A DNA stretch of 18,854 nucleotides from Chloroflexota bacterium. Lineage in GTDB: Bacteria > Chloroflexota > Chloroflexia > Thermomicrobiales > UBA6265. Both the position numbers and the translations under genes were made by a program. Shown here piece after piece: positions 1 through 6,812 of this stretch. The stretch lies in contig JAEWEG010000055.1 of assembly GCA_023389575.1 (NCBI GenBank), forward strand, positions 1 through 18,854, written 5' to 3'. Position 1 is the stretch's first letter. The number at the start of each line of letters is the position of its first letter. The notes beneath the pieces are model-generated. The model was not told the DNA's origin, did no database searches, and saw only the letters and a program-made list of their open reading frames with translations.

Positions 1-1
1 C

Positions 2-106
2 CGGCTCAAGCAGTGGCGAGGGATCGCGACGCGGTTCGATAAGCGGGGCGTCAATTATCGCGCCATGGTCGTCGTCGCCTCGCTCATGATCTGGCTCGGC
101 TCATGA
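2..106 (+). CDS. IS5-family transposase, C-terminal fragment
   Basis: An open frame enters from the left edge and stops at TGA 104-106. The 34 visible residues begin RLKQWRGIATRFDKRGVNYR and end in a hydrophobic stretch closing with IWLGS. The pattern R-L-K-Q-x-R-(G/R)-I-A-T-R-(F/Y)-(D/E)-K, followed by Y-R-A and a short hydrophobic tail, is characteristic of the end of the DDE domain in IS5-family transposases. The last catalytic Glu normally lies upstream of this segment and would be outside the window. The gene is cut by the window edge, not demonstrably broken. Confidence 0.75.
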   Translation, partial: RLKQWRGIATRFDKRGVNYRAMVVVASLMIWLGS

Positions 107-122
107 TTTGTCAGACACGCCC
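106..122 (+). repeat. Putative right terminal inverted repeat of the IS
   Basis: ATTTGTCAGACACGCCC directly follows the transposase stop. Its reverse complement, GGGCGTGTCTGACAAAT, looks like the left end of IS427-group elements. The partner repeat lies outside the window, so the pairing cannot be tested here. Confidence 0.55.
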
Positions 123-124
123 TA

Positions 125-469
125 ATCCAATAATCCATTTATTCGGCTTCGAGGGGCTGTTCTTCCCGGAGTGACGGGCATTTCGGCCCGGGCATTAATG
201 TCGAGCTTCGGAAATAATGGCGGCACATGAATGATGTTGTCGTGTCCGCGGATGGGCCGCCGGGATGGATTCCGTACCTGGCGACGTGTCTCATTGAGGT
301 GTCAGTGGTTAGGCACGTGATCCGTATACCCAGTGAACGCAGCGAAAATGAGAAACACCGCCATGTGGCTCCATCAAGGCGCTACAGACTCCGGCTGGGC
401 CGCGTATGGAGCGATTCGTCTCAAGTCGCCAGAGCCGTGGCCCGGTCCATTGAGCGGGGAGCTGTCGCG
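125..469. other. Intergenic region between the IS end and the carboxypeptidase promoter; no gene recognised
   Basis: About 345 bases contain no recognisable gene. One 89-codon frame (227-496 +) has no ribosome binding site, is rich in Arg, resembles no family I know and runs into the downstream promoter, so it is not called. A weak GGGC-rich inverted repeat lies near 174-190. This may be degenerate DNA flanking the IS insertion. Confidence 0.5.
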
Positions 470-499
470 TTGACAGTGGTGATCGCGGGGTCCTAGTGT
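470..499 (+). promoter_or_regulatory. Sigma-70-type promoter for the carboxypeptidase operon
   Basis: A -35 box TTGACA (470-475, perfect consensus) is followed after 18 bases by a -10-like TAGTGT (494-499). Transcription would start near 506, leaving a leader of about 65 bases before the ATG at 570. Confidence 0.6.
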
Positions 500-569
500 A
501 TCCATCGATAGCGCCGGGATGGCGTCCAGCCATTCCGCTTCGATGTCTCGCCTCATGGAGCACCACCTG

Positions 570-2300
570 ATGCCTTACGAGTTCGGAAAATGGATCGCGG
601 ATTCCAGCGATTACCGCCCAGATCGCTATTACCGGTACGACGACCTGTCCGAGTTGCTCCACCGGTGGGCGAAGCAGAATCCGGGCCTCGTCGAAATCGG
701 GGTGCTCGGTCAGAGCTACGAAGGACGCGACATCTGGGTGCTCACGGTGACGAACCGGGAGACCGGCGCCCATGATACCAAGCCCGCGTACTTCGTGGAC
801 GCCAACATCCACGCCGGTGAGGTCACCGGGGTCGCGACCGTGCTGTGGTTGGTCAATCACCTGTTGACGACCTACGAAACCGACCCGGAAACGAAGGCTT
901 TGCTGGACCAGACGACGCTCTACGTCGTGCCCGCGATCAACGTGGACGCGATGGACATGATGCTGCGAGGCGACGGCAGCAGGATTCGGTCGTCCGTTCG
1001 ACCGTTCCCGCACGACAAGCAGCAGGATGGCCTCGTCAAGGACGACGTCGACGGCGATGGCCTGGTGGCGATGATGCGGTTGAAGGATCCAACCGGCCCG
1101 TGGAAGGCATCGGACAAGGATCCCCGCGTGATGGTGAAACGCGGCCCGGACGAGACGGGCGGCGAGTACTACTACCTGCTGCCAGAAGGGGAAATCCAGA
1201 ACTGGGACGGGGGAGCGGTCAACATCGCGCCGGACCTGATGGGGCTGGACGTGAACCGTAACTTTCCAGCGAACTGGGCGCCTTACTGGGAACAACCGGG
1301 CGCGGGCGAATTCCCGCTGTCCGAGCCGGAGACTCGCGCTCTGGCCGCGTTCCTCGTGGCGCATCCCAACATCCATGGCTCGCAGCACTTCCACACCCAG
1401 TCCGGCGCGATCCTGCGGCCTCATGCCAGCAAGCCGGACGATGACCTTCCCAAGTTCGACGTGCGGACATACAAGGCGATCGGGGCGATGGGAGAGGAAG
1501 AAACCGGCTACCCGTGCATCTCGATCTATCACGATTTCGCCTACGACAAGAAGAAGCCCATCTACGGCGGCCTGACTGACTGGGTTTACGACCAACTGGG
1601 GATCTTCACCTTCGCCACCGAGCTGTGGAGCCTTCCGAAGAAGGCTGGCGTCGAGGTCAAGGATTTCATCGAGTTCTTCACCACGCGGGACGAGGACGTC
1701 GATCTCGCCATGCTGAAGGCGATCGACGATGAACTCGAAGGCCATGGCTTCAAGGAATGGACGCCTTTCGACCATCCGCAACTTGGTCCGGTGGAACTTG
1801 GTGGGTGGGACTACCAGTTCGCCTGGCAGAACCCGCCAGGTCCGTGGCTCGAGGATGTTACCTCGACCAACGCGAAATTCGTGATCCGGGCCATGAAGAC
1901 CGCTCCGAGAATCGTGTTCACGCGGCCGGAGGTGGAGTCTCTGGGAGCCGATCTCTACAAGGTGACGGTGACGGTGCAGAACAATGGCTTCCTGCCAACC
2001 TACGTGTCCGAGCAGGGGCGCAAGGTGGGTATCAACAAGCCAGTGAAGCTGGAACTCGGGCTTCCCGACGGTGCCGAGCTCGTGGCCGGGAAGCGTGAGC
2101 TGGATCTCGGGCATCTCGAAGGCCGCGCGAACCAGTACGAGTCGGTGTCGTTTTACCAGGCGTATCCGATCGCGTCCCGGGCGCTCGCGGAATGGGTGAT
2201 CCGCGATTCCAGCGCGGGTACGGTGACGGTCAAGGCCGAATGCGCCAAGGCGGGTACGATCTCCATCGACCTGATCTTGGCACAGGGAGACGACGCATGA
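570..2300 (+). CDS. M14-family zinc carboxypeptidase
   Basis: This is a metallocarboxypeptidase that should remove C-terminal residues from peptides or proteins using one zinc ion. Numbered from the ATG at 570 (576 aa), the zinc ligands are H81 and E84 in NIHAGEVTG and H275 in QHFHTQSG. The substrate carboxylate-binding pair is N229-R230 in DVNRNFP, and the general base is E352 in FATELW. All expected active-site residues are therefore present. About 180 residues after the catalytic domain, roughly 390-576, are beta-rich and probably form a C-terminal sandwich domain. No signal peptide is visible, so a cytoplasmic location is likely. The start at 570 has GGAG (557-560) nine bases upstream. 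In-frame ATGs at 519 and 555 have no such site, and homologues usually begin close to the YYRYDDL motif. The stop overlaps the next ATG as ATGA, so the two genes are translationally coupled. Substrate specificity cannot be read from the sequence. Confidence 0.93.
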   Translation: MPYEFGKWIADSSDYRPDRYYRYDDLSELLHRWAKQNPGLVEIGVLGQSYEGRDIWVLTVTNRETGAHDTKPAYFVDANIHAGEVTGVATVLWLVNHLLTTYETDPETKALLDQTTLYVVPAINVDAMDMMLRGDGSRIRSSVRPFPHDKQQDGLVKDDVDGDGLVAMMRLKDPTGPWKASDKDPRVMVKRGPDETGGEYYYLLPEGEIQNWDGGAVNIAPDLMGLDVNRNFPANWAPYWEQPGAGEFPLSEPETRALAAFLVAHPNIHGSQHFHTQSGAILRPHASKPDDDLPKFDVRTYKAIGAMGEEETGYPCISIYHDFAYDKKKPIYGGLTDWVYDQLGIFTFATELWSLPKKAGVEVKDFIEFFTTRDEDVDLAMLKAIDDELEGHGFKEWTPFDHPQLGPVELGGWDYQFAWQNPPGPWLEDVTSTNAKFVIRAMKTAPRIVFTRPEVESLGADLYKVTVTVQNNGFLPTYVSEQGRKVGINKPVKLELGLPDGAELVAGKRELDLGHLEGRANQYESVSFYQAYPIASRALAEWVIRDSSAGTVTVKAECAKAGTISIDLILAQGDDA

Positions 2301-3193
2301 GCAATTCGGATGCACAGGCTCGCGAGGACCAGTTCCTTGGCGCGTTGCTCGGGCTGGCGATTGGCGACGCGCTTGGCCGGCCACTCCGTGGCCTGACCGC
2401 CGACGACATCGCCAGGCGATACGGCGAGCTCCGTTCCTACATCGCGACCGAGCCACTGGAGGAAGGGCAGCCCGAGTCCGGCGAGATCTCGGACAAGGCC
2501 GAGGTCGCGCTGTGTCTCGTCGAGTCGCTCACCACCAACGATGGCCTTCCCGATCCCGAGAACATGATCGCGAGGATGAACTTCCTGACGGTGGGACCTT
2601 CAAGCAAGTGGATGACGGCGGGCACCATCGATGGCGTGGCGCTGGCACTGGACAACGCGGGCCAGGTTCCCATGTCACATCAGCCACCAGCCGAATTGTC
2701 GGTGGCGGTACGTGGCGTACCGGTGGGCCTGCTTCAATCGGTTGGAGCGTTCGATCGCGAAGCACTGGTTTCCGAATCCGCGACCGTCGCCAGATTGAGT
2801 CACGCCGGGCAGTCCCCGGCGCGTCTGACCGCGGCGGTGGCGCTGGCGGTGGCCCATGCCGGCCGGACTCGTAACGTTCCGGCTGGCACCGAGCTCGGGC
2901 TCGGCTCTGACTCCGATGTCGAGCGCGAACTGGCGGCGATCCTGGAGATTGCTGGTGAGAGCGACAGTTTCGTGAATGGTCTTTCGAGCGTGGTGTCTCG
3001 CGGCGGGGAGGCGGACAGCGCTGGAGCGATCGCCGGGGCGGTGCTTGGCGCCCGGTTCGGGGCGAGCGGGATACCGCAGGACCTGATCGATAGCCTCGAT
3101 GCCCGCATCTACCTGACGTTGGCGGCACCGTGGTTCTACCGCACGGCGGTGCGTCGGGCTGGAACGGTGATCGACCTCCGGGTGGTCGGTTAA
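2297..3193 (+). CDS. ADP-ribosylglycohydrolase-family protein with degenerate metal site
   Basis: The 298-residue protein has the fold signature of the ADP-ribosylglycohydrolase (DraG/ARH) superfamily. It shows the N-terminal GALLGLAIGDALG (15-27), the mid-protein PSSKWMTAGT (about 101-110) and the late GGEADS followed by AGAIAGAVLG (236-251). Active members use two magnesium ions held by a T-D-D-T motif and a GGDxD(T/S) motif. Here the first is S65-D66-K67-A68 and the second begins GGE instead of GGD. The second Asp of the first motif is thus a Lys, and activity is doubtful. The start at 2297 overlaps the carboxypeptidase stop as ATGA and has GGGAG at 2285-2289. Longer in-frame starts (from 2192) lie inside the upstream gene and are rejected. 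It could be a non-catalytic ADP-ribose-binding relative or act on another substrate. Confidence 0.8.
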   Translation: MSNSDAQAREDQFLGALLGLAIGDALGRPLRGLTADDIARRYGELRSYIATEPLEEGQPESGEISDKAEVALCLVESLTTNDGLPDPENMIARMNFLTVGPSSKWMTAGTIDGVALALDNAGQVPMSHQPPAELSVAVRGVPVGLLQSVGAFDREALVSESATVARLSHAGQSPARLTAAVALAVAHAGRTRNVPAGTELGLGSDSDVERELAAILEIAGESDSFVNGLSSVVSRGGEADSAGAIAGAVLGARFGASGIPQDLIDSLDARIYLTLAAPWFYRTAVRRAGTVIDLRVVG

Positions 3194-3209
3194 CCGGTCA
3201 GGTGGGTGG

Positions 3210-3236
3210 TTGGCACTCTAGACAGGGAAGTGCCAG
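3210..3236 (+). promoter_or_regulatory. CIRCE element (HrcA operator)
   Basis: TTGGCACTC (3210-3218), nine spacer bases and AAGTGCCAG (3228-3236) match the CIRCE consensus TTAGCACTC-N9-GAGTGCTAA in arm length, spacing and core. The inner seven bases of the arms are perfectly complementary (GGCACT region), and the A-to-G change of the left arm is compensated by T-to-C in the right. It lies 18 bases before a -10 box and upstream of dnaJ. HrcA would therefore repress dnaJ until heat stress. Confidence 0.82.
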
Positions 3237-3253
3237 TTTAAATCGGTGCGCGT

Positions 3254-3259
3254 TATACT
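3254..3259 (+). promoter_or_regulatory. -10 box of the dnaJ promoter
   Basis: TATACT (3254-3259) lies just downstream of the CIRCE element. The expected -35 position (about 3230-3236) falls inside the right CIRCE arm and is a poor match, so bound HrcA would cover the polymerase site. Transcription would start near 3266 and give a leader of about 88 bases, in which no further element is recognised. Confidence 0.55.
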
Positions 3260-3353
3260 GATTGGTGGACTGGTATCGACCAGCGAGCCGGCATGTTTCC
3301 CGTCGTATACGAGTGTGTGACGGTCGGCGACGCACTATTCCCAAAGAATGGCC

Positions 3354-4499
3354 ATGGCAGAAAAACGAGACTACTACGAAGTCCTCGGGGTTTCGCGGAG
3401 CGCGACCGAGACTGAAATCAAGCGTGCATATCGGGCCACGGCGCGGAAATACCACCCTGACGTCAACAAGGACCCCGACGCCGAGGACAAGTTCAAGGAA
3501 GCGAACGAGGCACACGAGGTGCTCTCCAACGCCGAACGTCGTGCCGCGTATGACCGCTACGGGCACGCCGCGTTCAACGGCGGCGGTGGAGGAACGGGCG
3601 GCGATCCGTTTGGGTTCGGTGGAGGCGCCGGACCGTTCGCGGACATCTTCGAGTCGTTCTTCGGCGGCGCGCAGTCCCAGTCGCGGAGGCCGTCGGGCCC
3701 GCCGCGCGGCGCGGACATCCAGATTTCGGTCGAGCTTGAGTTCGAGGAGGCCATTTTCGGCGCCGAGAAGGAAGTCGAAGTTGACCGCCTGGAAACCTGC
3801 GAGACCTGTAACGGAACGAGGATGAAGAACGGGGCGACCCCGCCATCGTGTTCGTCCTGTGGCGGCAGCGGTGAAGTCCGGCGGGTGCAGCAGACGATCC
3901 TGGGCCAGTTCATGACCTCTGGCCCGTGCCCGACCTGCCACGGCGAGGGCGTGACGATTTCGGACCCATGCTCCGCCTGCCGCGGCCGTGGTCGAAGCCG
4001 GAAGATGCGAACGATTTCGGTCACCATCCCGGCCGGGATCGACGACGGCGCGACCCTCCGTCTCAGCGGTCAGGGAGAGGATGGGCCGAACAACGGCCCG
4101 GCCGGCAACCTGTACGTGAAGACGAAGGTGAAATCGCACAAGATCTTCGAGCGGCATGGCAAGGCGATCACCAGCCAGGTGGGCATCAACGTGGCGCAGG
4201 CGGCGCTTGGCGACGAGATCGAGATCGACACCATCGACGGACCGATCGCGTTCAAGGTTCCGCACGGCACGCAGTCTGGCCAGCAGTTCCGCCTGCGTGG
4301 CAAGGGCGTGCCGGACCTGCGCGGTGGTGACCGGGGTGATCAGCTCGTAACGGTGCACGTGGTGGTGCCGCGTCAACTTACGGATGATCAGCGGGCGTTG
4401 TTCAACGAACTCGCTACGAGCCTTGGCAAGGAAGTCACCCAGCAGCCGAATAACCGCGGGTTCTTCGACCGTGTGAAGGACGTGCTGCTCGGCGTGTAA
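3354..4499 (+). CDS. dnaJ: Chaperone protein DnaJ (Hsp40, type I)
   Basis: This is the co-chaperone that binds unfolded clients and stimulates DnaK ATPase. Numbered from the ATG at 3354 (381 aa), it has a J domain at about 4-70 with the essential H34-P35-D36. A Gly/Phe-rich linker covers about 75-104. A zinc-binding domain carries four CxxCxG-type repeats (C149/C152, C166/C169, C192/C195, C206/C209), and client-binding beta domains follow. It is a complete type I DnaJ of normal length. An in-frame ATG two codons earlier (3348) is equally possible; the purine run AAAGA (3343-3347) is better spaced for 3354. No dnaK or grpE gene lies beside it, and it stands as a single transcription unit under CIRCE control. 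Confidence 0.97.
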   Translation: MAEKRDYYEVLGVSRSATETEIKRAYRATARKYHPDVNKDPDAEDKFKEANEAHEVLSNAERRAAYDRYGHAAFNGGGGGTGGDPFGFGGGAGPFADIFESFFGGAQSQSRRPSGPPRGADIQISVELEFEEAIFGAEKEVEVDRLETCETCNGTRMKNGATPPSCSSCGGSGEVRRVQQTILGQFMTSGPCPTCHGEGVTISDPCSACRGRGRSRKMRTISVTIPAGIDDGATLRLSGQGEDGPNNGPAGNLYVKTKVKSHKIFERHGKAITSQVGINVAQAALGDEIEIDTIDGPIAFKVPHGTQSGQQFRLRGKGVPDLRGGDRGDQLVTVHVVVPRQLTDDQRALFNELATSLGKEVTQQPNNRGFFDRVKDVLLGV

Positions 4500-4508
4500 G
4501 CCGAGACC

Positions 4509-4524
4509 GCCCGGCCATCCGGGC
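4509..4524 (+). terminator. Hairpin after dnaJ, possible terminator
   Basis: GCCCGG-CCAT-CCGGGC forms a perfect six-pair stem with a four-base loop nine bases after the dnaJ stop. There is no T-run after it, so if it terminates transcription it is not a classical intrinsic terminator. Confidence 0.4.
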
Positions 4525-4537
4525 AGGGCCCGCGCGA

Positions 4538-4566
4538 TTGACGGTTTCGTGGCGATTGAGTACAGT
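4538..4566 (+). promoter_or_regulatory. Promoter of the FMN-riboswitch operon
   Basis: TTGACG (4538-4543) and TACAGT (4561-4566) are separated by exactly 17 bases. The predicted start near 4573 lies about eight bases before the first paired base of the riboswitch, as expected for a riboswitch transcript. Confidence 0.72.
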
Positions 4567-4580
4567 CGAGTTCAAATACA

Positions 4581-4720
4581 GCCTTCGGGGTTTGGTGAGA
4601 TCGTCGAGCTATGACGATCAAGTCCTGACCGGCGGTACAGCCCGCAAGCGCGAGTGGGAGCACGAGCGCACGATCCGGTGAAACTCCGGGGCCGACGGTA
4701 AAGTCCGGATGGGAGAAGGC
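4581..4720 (+). ncRNA. FMN riboswitch (RFN element)
   Basis: The aptamer is recognised from its conserved blocks in order. These are CTTCGGGG near 4583-4590, GACCGGCGGTA near 4627-4637, AGCCCGC, GATCCGGTGAAACTCCGGGG near 4673-4692, CCGACGGTAAAGTCCGGATG near 4692-4711, and GGGAGAAGG near 4711-4719. The closing P1 helix pairs GCCTTC (4581-4586) with GAAGGC (4715-4720) perfectly. In the P2 region there is an added perfect hairpin, GATCGTC (4599-4605) with GACGATC (4613-4619), which is longer than the compact form I know. FMN binding normally favours the downstream terminator and switches expression off. The only downstream genes on this strand are the five-gene transporter/nitroreductase operon. 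Confidence 0.95.
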
Positions 4721-4726
4721 GTTCAG

Positions 4727-4752
4727 CAACGATACCGCTTCGCGGTGCGTTG
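4727..4752 (+). promoter_or_regulatory. Intermediate hairpin of the riboswitch expression platform
   Basis: CAACG (4727-4731) pairs with CGTTG (4748-4752), and ACCGC (4734-4738) pairs with GCGGT (4742-4746), closed by a three-base loop. The hairpin lies between the aptamer and the terminator. It may be a spacer or pause hairpin, or part of an anti-terminator. Confidence 0.5.
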
Positions 4753-4769
4753 TTGCCGCTCCGCAATCT

Positions 4770-4806
4770 AAACCCGGGGGCCTCCGCGGCCTTCCGGGTT
4801 TCGTTG
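4770..4806 (+). terminator. Riboswitch-controlled intrinsic terminator
   Basis: AAACCCGG (4770-4777) pairs with CCGGGTTT (4794-4801), with an inner helix GGCC/GGCC (4779-4782 with 4788-4791). A short T-rich tract, TTTCGTTGT, follows. Position and shape fit a terminator that forms when FMN is bound. It lies before the coding start, so it would attenuate the whole operon. Confidence 0.8.
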
Positions 4807-4852
4807 TACCCGGCGGGCACATGTGGAGGCGCTTGGTGCGGCGTGCCTGCAT

Positions 4853-4877
4853 CCCACTCGCGTTCGGCGAGCGGGAG
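4853..4877 (+). promoter_or_regulatory. Hairpin overlapping the first ribosome binding site of the operon
   Basis: CCC-A-CTCGC (4853-4861) can pair with GCGAG-C-GGG (4867-4875) across a five-base loop, with one mismatch. The GGG is the first part of GGGAG (4873-4877), the only good ribosome binding site for the first permease gene and seven bases before GTG 4885. The hairpin could lower translation initiation. Confidence 0.4.
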
Positions 4878-4884
4878 ATCGTGG

Positions 4885-5859
4885 GTGTGCCATCACGATG
4901 CGCCGCGACCGCCGAACATGCTGCTACCAGTTCTCAGGCGAATAGCGATCACGCTGGCGACGATCCTCATGGCATCGACGGCGGTGTTCGCGCTGATCCA
5001 TCTTTCGGGCGACCCGGTGGATGGCTTCCTCGCGCCTGGAGCGGCCCCGGAAACGCGTGAGGCGGCGCGCGAGCGACTGGGACTCAACGACCCGATCGCC
5101 CAGCAGTACGTCTCGTTCATCGGGCGGACGATGCGGGGTGATTTTGGTGACTCCTGGCGCAACCGCCAGCCCGCGCTGGAGTCGGTGATCGACCGCGCAC
5201 CGGCGACGATCACGTTGGCGGCGGCGGCGATCGTCATATCCACGGTGCTGGGGATCGCCGTGGGCTTGCTGTCGGTGTGGACCGGTTCTCGACTTCTGAG
5301 ATCCAGCGTGAAGCTGTTCGGCTTGCTCGGCCAGGCGATTCCTGCGTTCTGGCTGGGAACGATCGCGATCATGGTGTTCGCCGTGCAATTGCGATGGCTG
5401 CCACCTTCAGGCAACGACGACTGGCGGTCGCTGGTGCTGCCGGCGGTGGTGCTTTCCGCGTATCCAGGATCGCTGATCGCGCGCATGGTGCAGGCGTCAC
5501 TGCTGGAGGTGGAGTCGCGGCCGTACATCACCAGCGCGCACGCGAAGGGCCTTCGGAACTCGACGGTATGGATCCGGCATGCGCTGCCCAACGCCCTGAT
5601 TCCGACGCTGGCGATCATTGGATTGCAGGCGGGTTTCCTGGCCGGTGGCGCGATCGTGGTGGAGTCGGTCTTCGCCTATCCGGGGGCGGGACGCCTCGCG
5701 TTGCAGGCGGCGTCCGACCGCGACCTTCCGGTGGTGCAGGCGTTCGTGGTGGTGACGATCGTGTTGGTGGCGCTCGCCAACATCGCGATCGACCTGCTGG
5801 CGGCCTGGATCGACCCCGCGCAACGATCCCGCGGCGGGTTGGCAGTGTTCCATGGTTGA
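4885..5859 (+). CDS. Dpp/Opp-type ABC transporter permease (DppB-like)
   Basis: This is an inner-membrane subunit of a peptide/nickel-family ABC importer. Numbered from GTG 4885 (324 aa), it has an N-terminal LRR-plus-membrane helix, as DppB proteins do. The periplasmic segment has the family pattern RERLGLNDPIAQQY (about 62-75), and several more membrane helices follow. The cytoplasmic EAA loop (about 217-237, HAKGLRNSTVW...RHALPNA) docks the ATPase. GTG 4885 is preferred because GGGAG lies seven bases upstream. ATG 4918 (313 aa) fits homologue starts better but has no ribosome binding site. It is the first gene after the FMN riboswitch and overlaps the next gene by eight bases. Dpp/Opp permeases normally carry peptides, nickel or similar ligands; here the riboswitch argues for a flavin-related ligand. 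No ATPase gene lies in the operon. Confidence 0.88.
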   Translation: MCHHDAPRPPNMLLPVLRRIAITLATILMASTAVFALIHLSGDPVDGFLAPGAAPETREAARERLGLNDPIAQQYVSFIGRTMRGDFGDSWRNRQPALESVIDRAPATITLAAAAIVISTVLGIAVGLLSVWTGSRLLRSSVKLFGLLGQAIPAFWLGTIAIMVFAVQLRWLPPSGNDDWRSLVLPAVVLSAYPGSLIARMVQASLLEVESRPYITSAHAKGLRNSTVWIRHALPNALIPTLAIIGLQAGFLAGGAIVVESVFAYPGAGRLALQAASDRDLPVVQAFVVVTIVLVALANIAIDLLAAWIDPAQRSRGGLAVFHG

Positions 5860-6790
5860 TGCCCCAGTGCCCGGCAGCCGGGCGATCGCTCCGGCCAGGA
5901 GCCGAGCTGACCGCGCGCGGAAATCGCGATCGGGCCACCGTGGATGGCGTCCATCCGTCCCCATCGCGCTGATTCCGGTCGGCCTGTTTCTTGCCCTGGC
6001 GGTGGTTGGGCCGATGCTGGGGCTCGACGCGACGAAGCAGGACCTGGCCAACCGATTGCAGCCGCCCGTTGGGTTTGGCGGCTCGTGGCAGCACGCGCTA
6101 GGGACGGACAGCCTCGGGCGAGACATCCTGGCCCGGATGCTGGTGGCGGCGCGGCTCTCGCTGGTGGTGGGTCTGGTCGCGGCGATCCTGTCGGCGGTGG
6201 TGGGCGTCACGCTGGGGCTGCTTTCCGGCATCACCGGTGGTGCGATCGATGTCGCGGTCACGGGCCTGGTCGAGCTGGTGCTGGCGATTCCGACGATCGT
6301 GATTGGTTTGGTGATCGCGGCGACGCTGGGCCAGGGGATGACCAACGTGGTGATCATCCTCGTGCTTTCGGGGTGGATCACCTACGCGAGAGTGATTCGA
6401 TTGCAGACGCGGAGCCTCGTTCGATCCGACTTCGTGCTGGCGTCGGTGGGGATGGGAGCCGGGCGGGCGCGAATCGCGATCTTCCACCTGCTTCCCAATA
6501 TCCTGCCGCAGTCGATCGTGATTTTCTGCCAGCAGGTGGCGGCGGTCATGATCTGGGAAGCATCGCTCACGTATCTGGGGATCGGCCTGCCGATCGAGCG
6601 GATATCACTGGGCGGGATGATCCGGGAAGGCCAGCAGCAGGTCTTCGAGGCGCCATGGATCGGGATCATGCCGGGGCTGGTGATCGCCCTCGCGGTCATC
6701 GGGTTCAACCTGCTGGCCGAGTGGCTCCAGGAGCGGCTCGATCCATCACGGCAGGAGCATGGACGACGGTTTGCCGAGGAGGCCACGTGA
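5852..6790 (+). CDS. Dpp/Opp-type ABC transporter permease (DppC-like)
   Basis: This is the second membrane subunit of the importer (312 aa). A basic cytoplasmic N-terminus of about 35 residues precedes the first membrane helix (about 37-55). The family motif HALGTDSLGRD (81-91) is followed by ARLSLVVG (100-107), which is diagnostic of DppC/OppC. The EAA loop is at about 197-216 (ASVGMGAGRAR...LLPN). The start ATGGTTGA overlaps the end of the preceding permease by eight bases, so translation is coupled. It pairs with the DppB-like protein to form the channel. The ATP-binding subunits must be encoded elsewhere if the transporter is functional. Confidence 0.9.
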   Translation: MVDAPVPGSRAIAPARSRADRARKSRSGHRGWRPSVPIALIPVGLFLALAVVGPMLGLDATKQDLANRLQPPVGFGGSWQHALGTDSLGRDILARMLVAARLSLVVGLVAAILSAVVGVTLGLLSGITGGAIDVAVTGLVELVLAIPTIVIGLVIAATLGQGMTNVVIILVLSGWITYARVIRLQTRSLVRSDFVLASVGMGAGRARIAIFHLLPNILPQSIVIFCQQVAAVMIWEASLTYLGIGLPIERISLGGMIREGQQQVFEAPWIGIMPGLVIALAVIGFNLLAEWLQERLDPSRQEHGRRFAEEAT

Positions 6791-6812
6791 CGAATGCGAT
6801 ACGGGAGACATC

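Larger units (their letters stand above)
1..124 (+). mobile_element. Right end of an IS5-family insertion sequence (partial)
   Basis: The first 106 bases encode the C-terminus of an IS5-type transposase. They are followed at once by a terminal-repeat-like end, ATTTGTCAGACACGCCC (106-122), and a TA (123-124) that could be one copy of the target duplication. The left part of the element lies outside the window, so it cannot be told whether it is intact. The family assignment rests on remembered sequence of IS5/IS427-group elements. Confidence 0.7.

Noticed and set aside
227..496. An 89-codon plus-strand frame after the IS end
   Set aside because: It has no ribosome binding site, no family resemblance, an odd Arg-rich composition, and runs into the carboxypeptidase promoter.
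309..2456. A 715-codon open frame on the minus strand
   Set aside because: It is antisense to the carboxypeptidase gene, which has all its catalytic motifs. Its own translation is Arg/His-rich and has no recognisable domain. Long antisense frames are expected in high-GC genes.
3198..4376. A 392-codon minus-strand frame
   Set aside because: It is the antisense shadow of dnaJ.
4750..4884. A longer permease start at ATG 4750
   Set aside because: It would place coding sequence through the riboswitch terminator and gives a non-family N-terminus. GTG 4885 or ATG 4918 is right.
4821..5060. A 79-codon frame starting in the leader, considered as a leader peptide
   Set aside because: It overlaps the permease gene out of frame and has no good ribosome binding site. 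Its composition is typical of a shadow frame.
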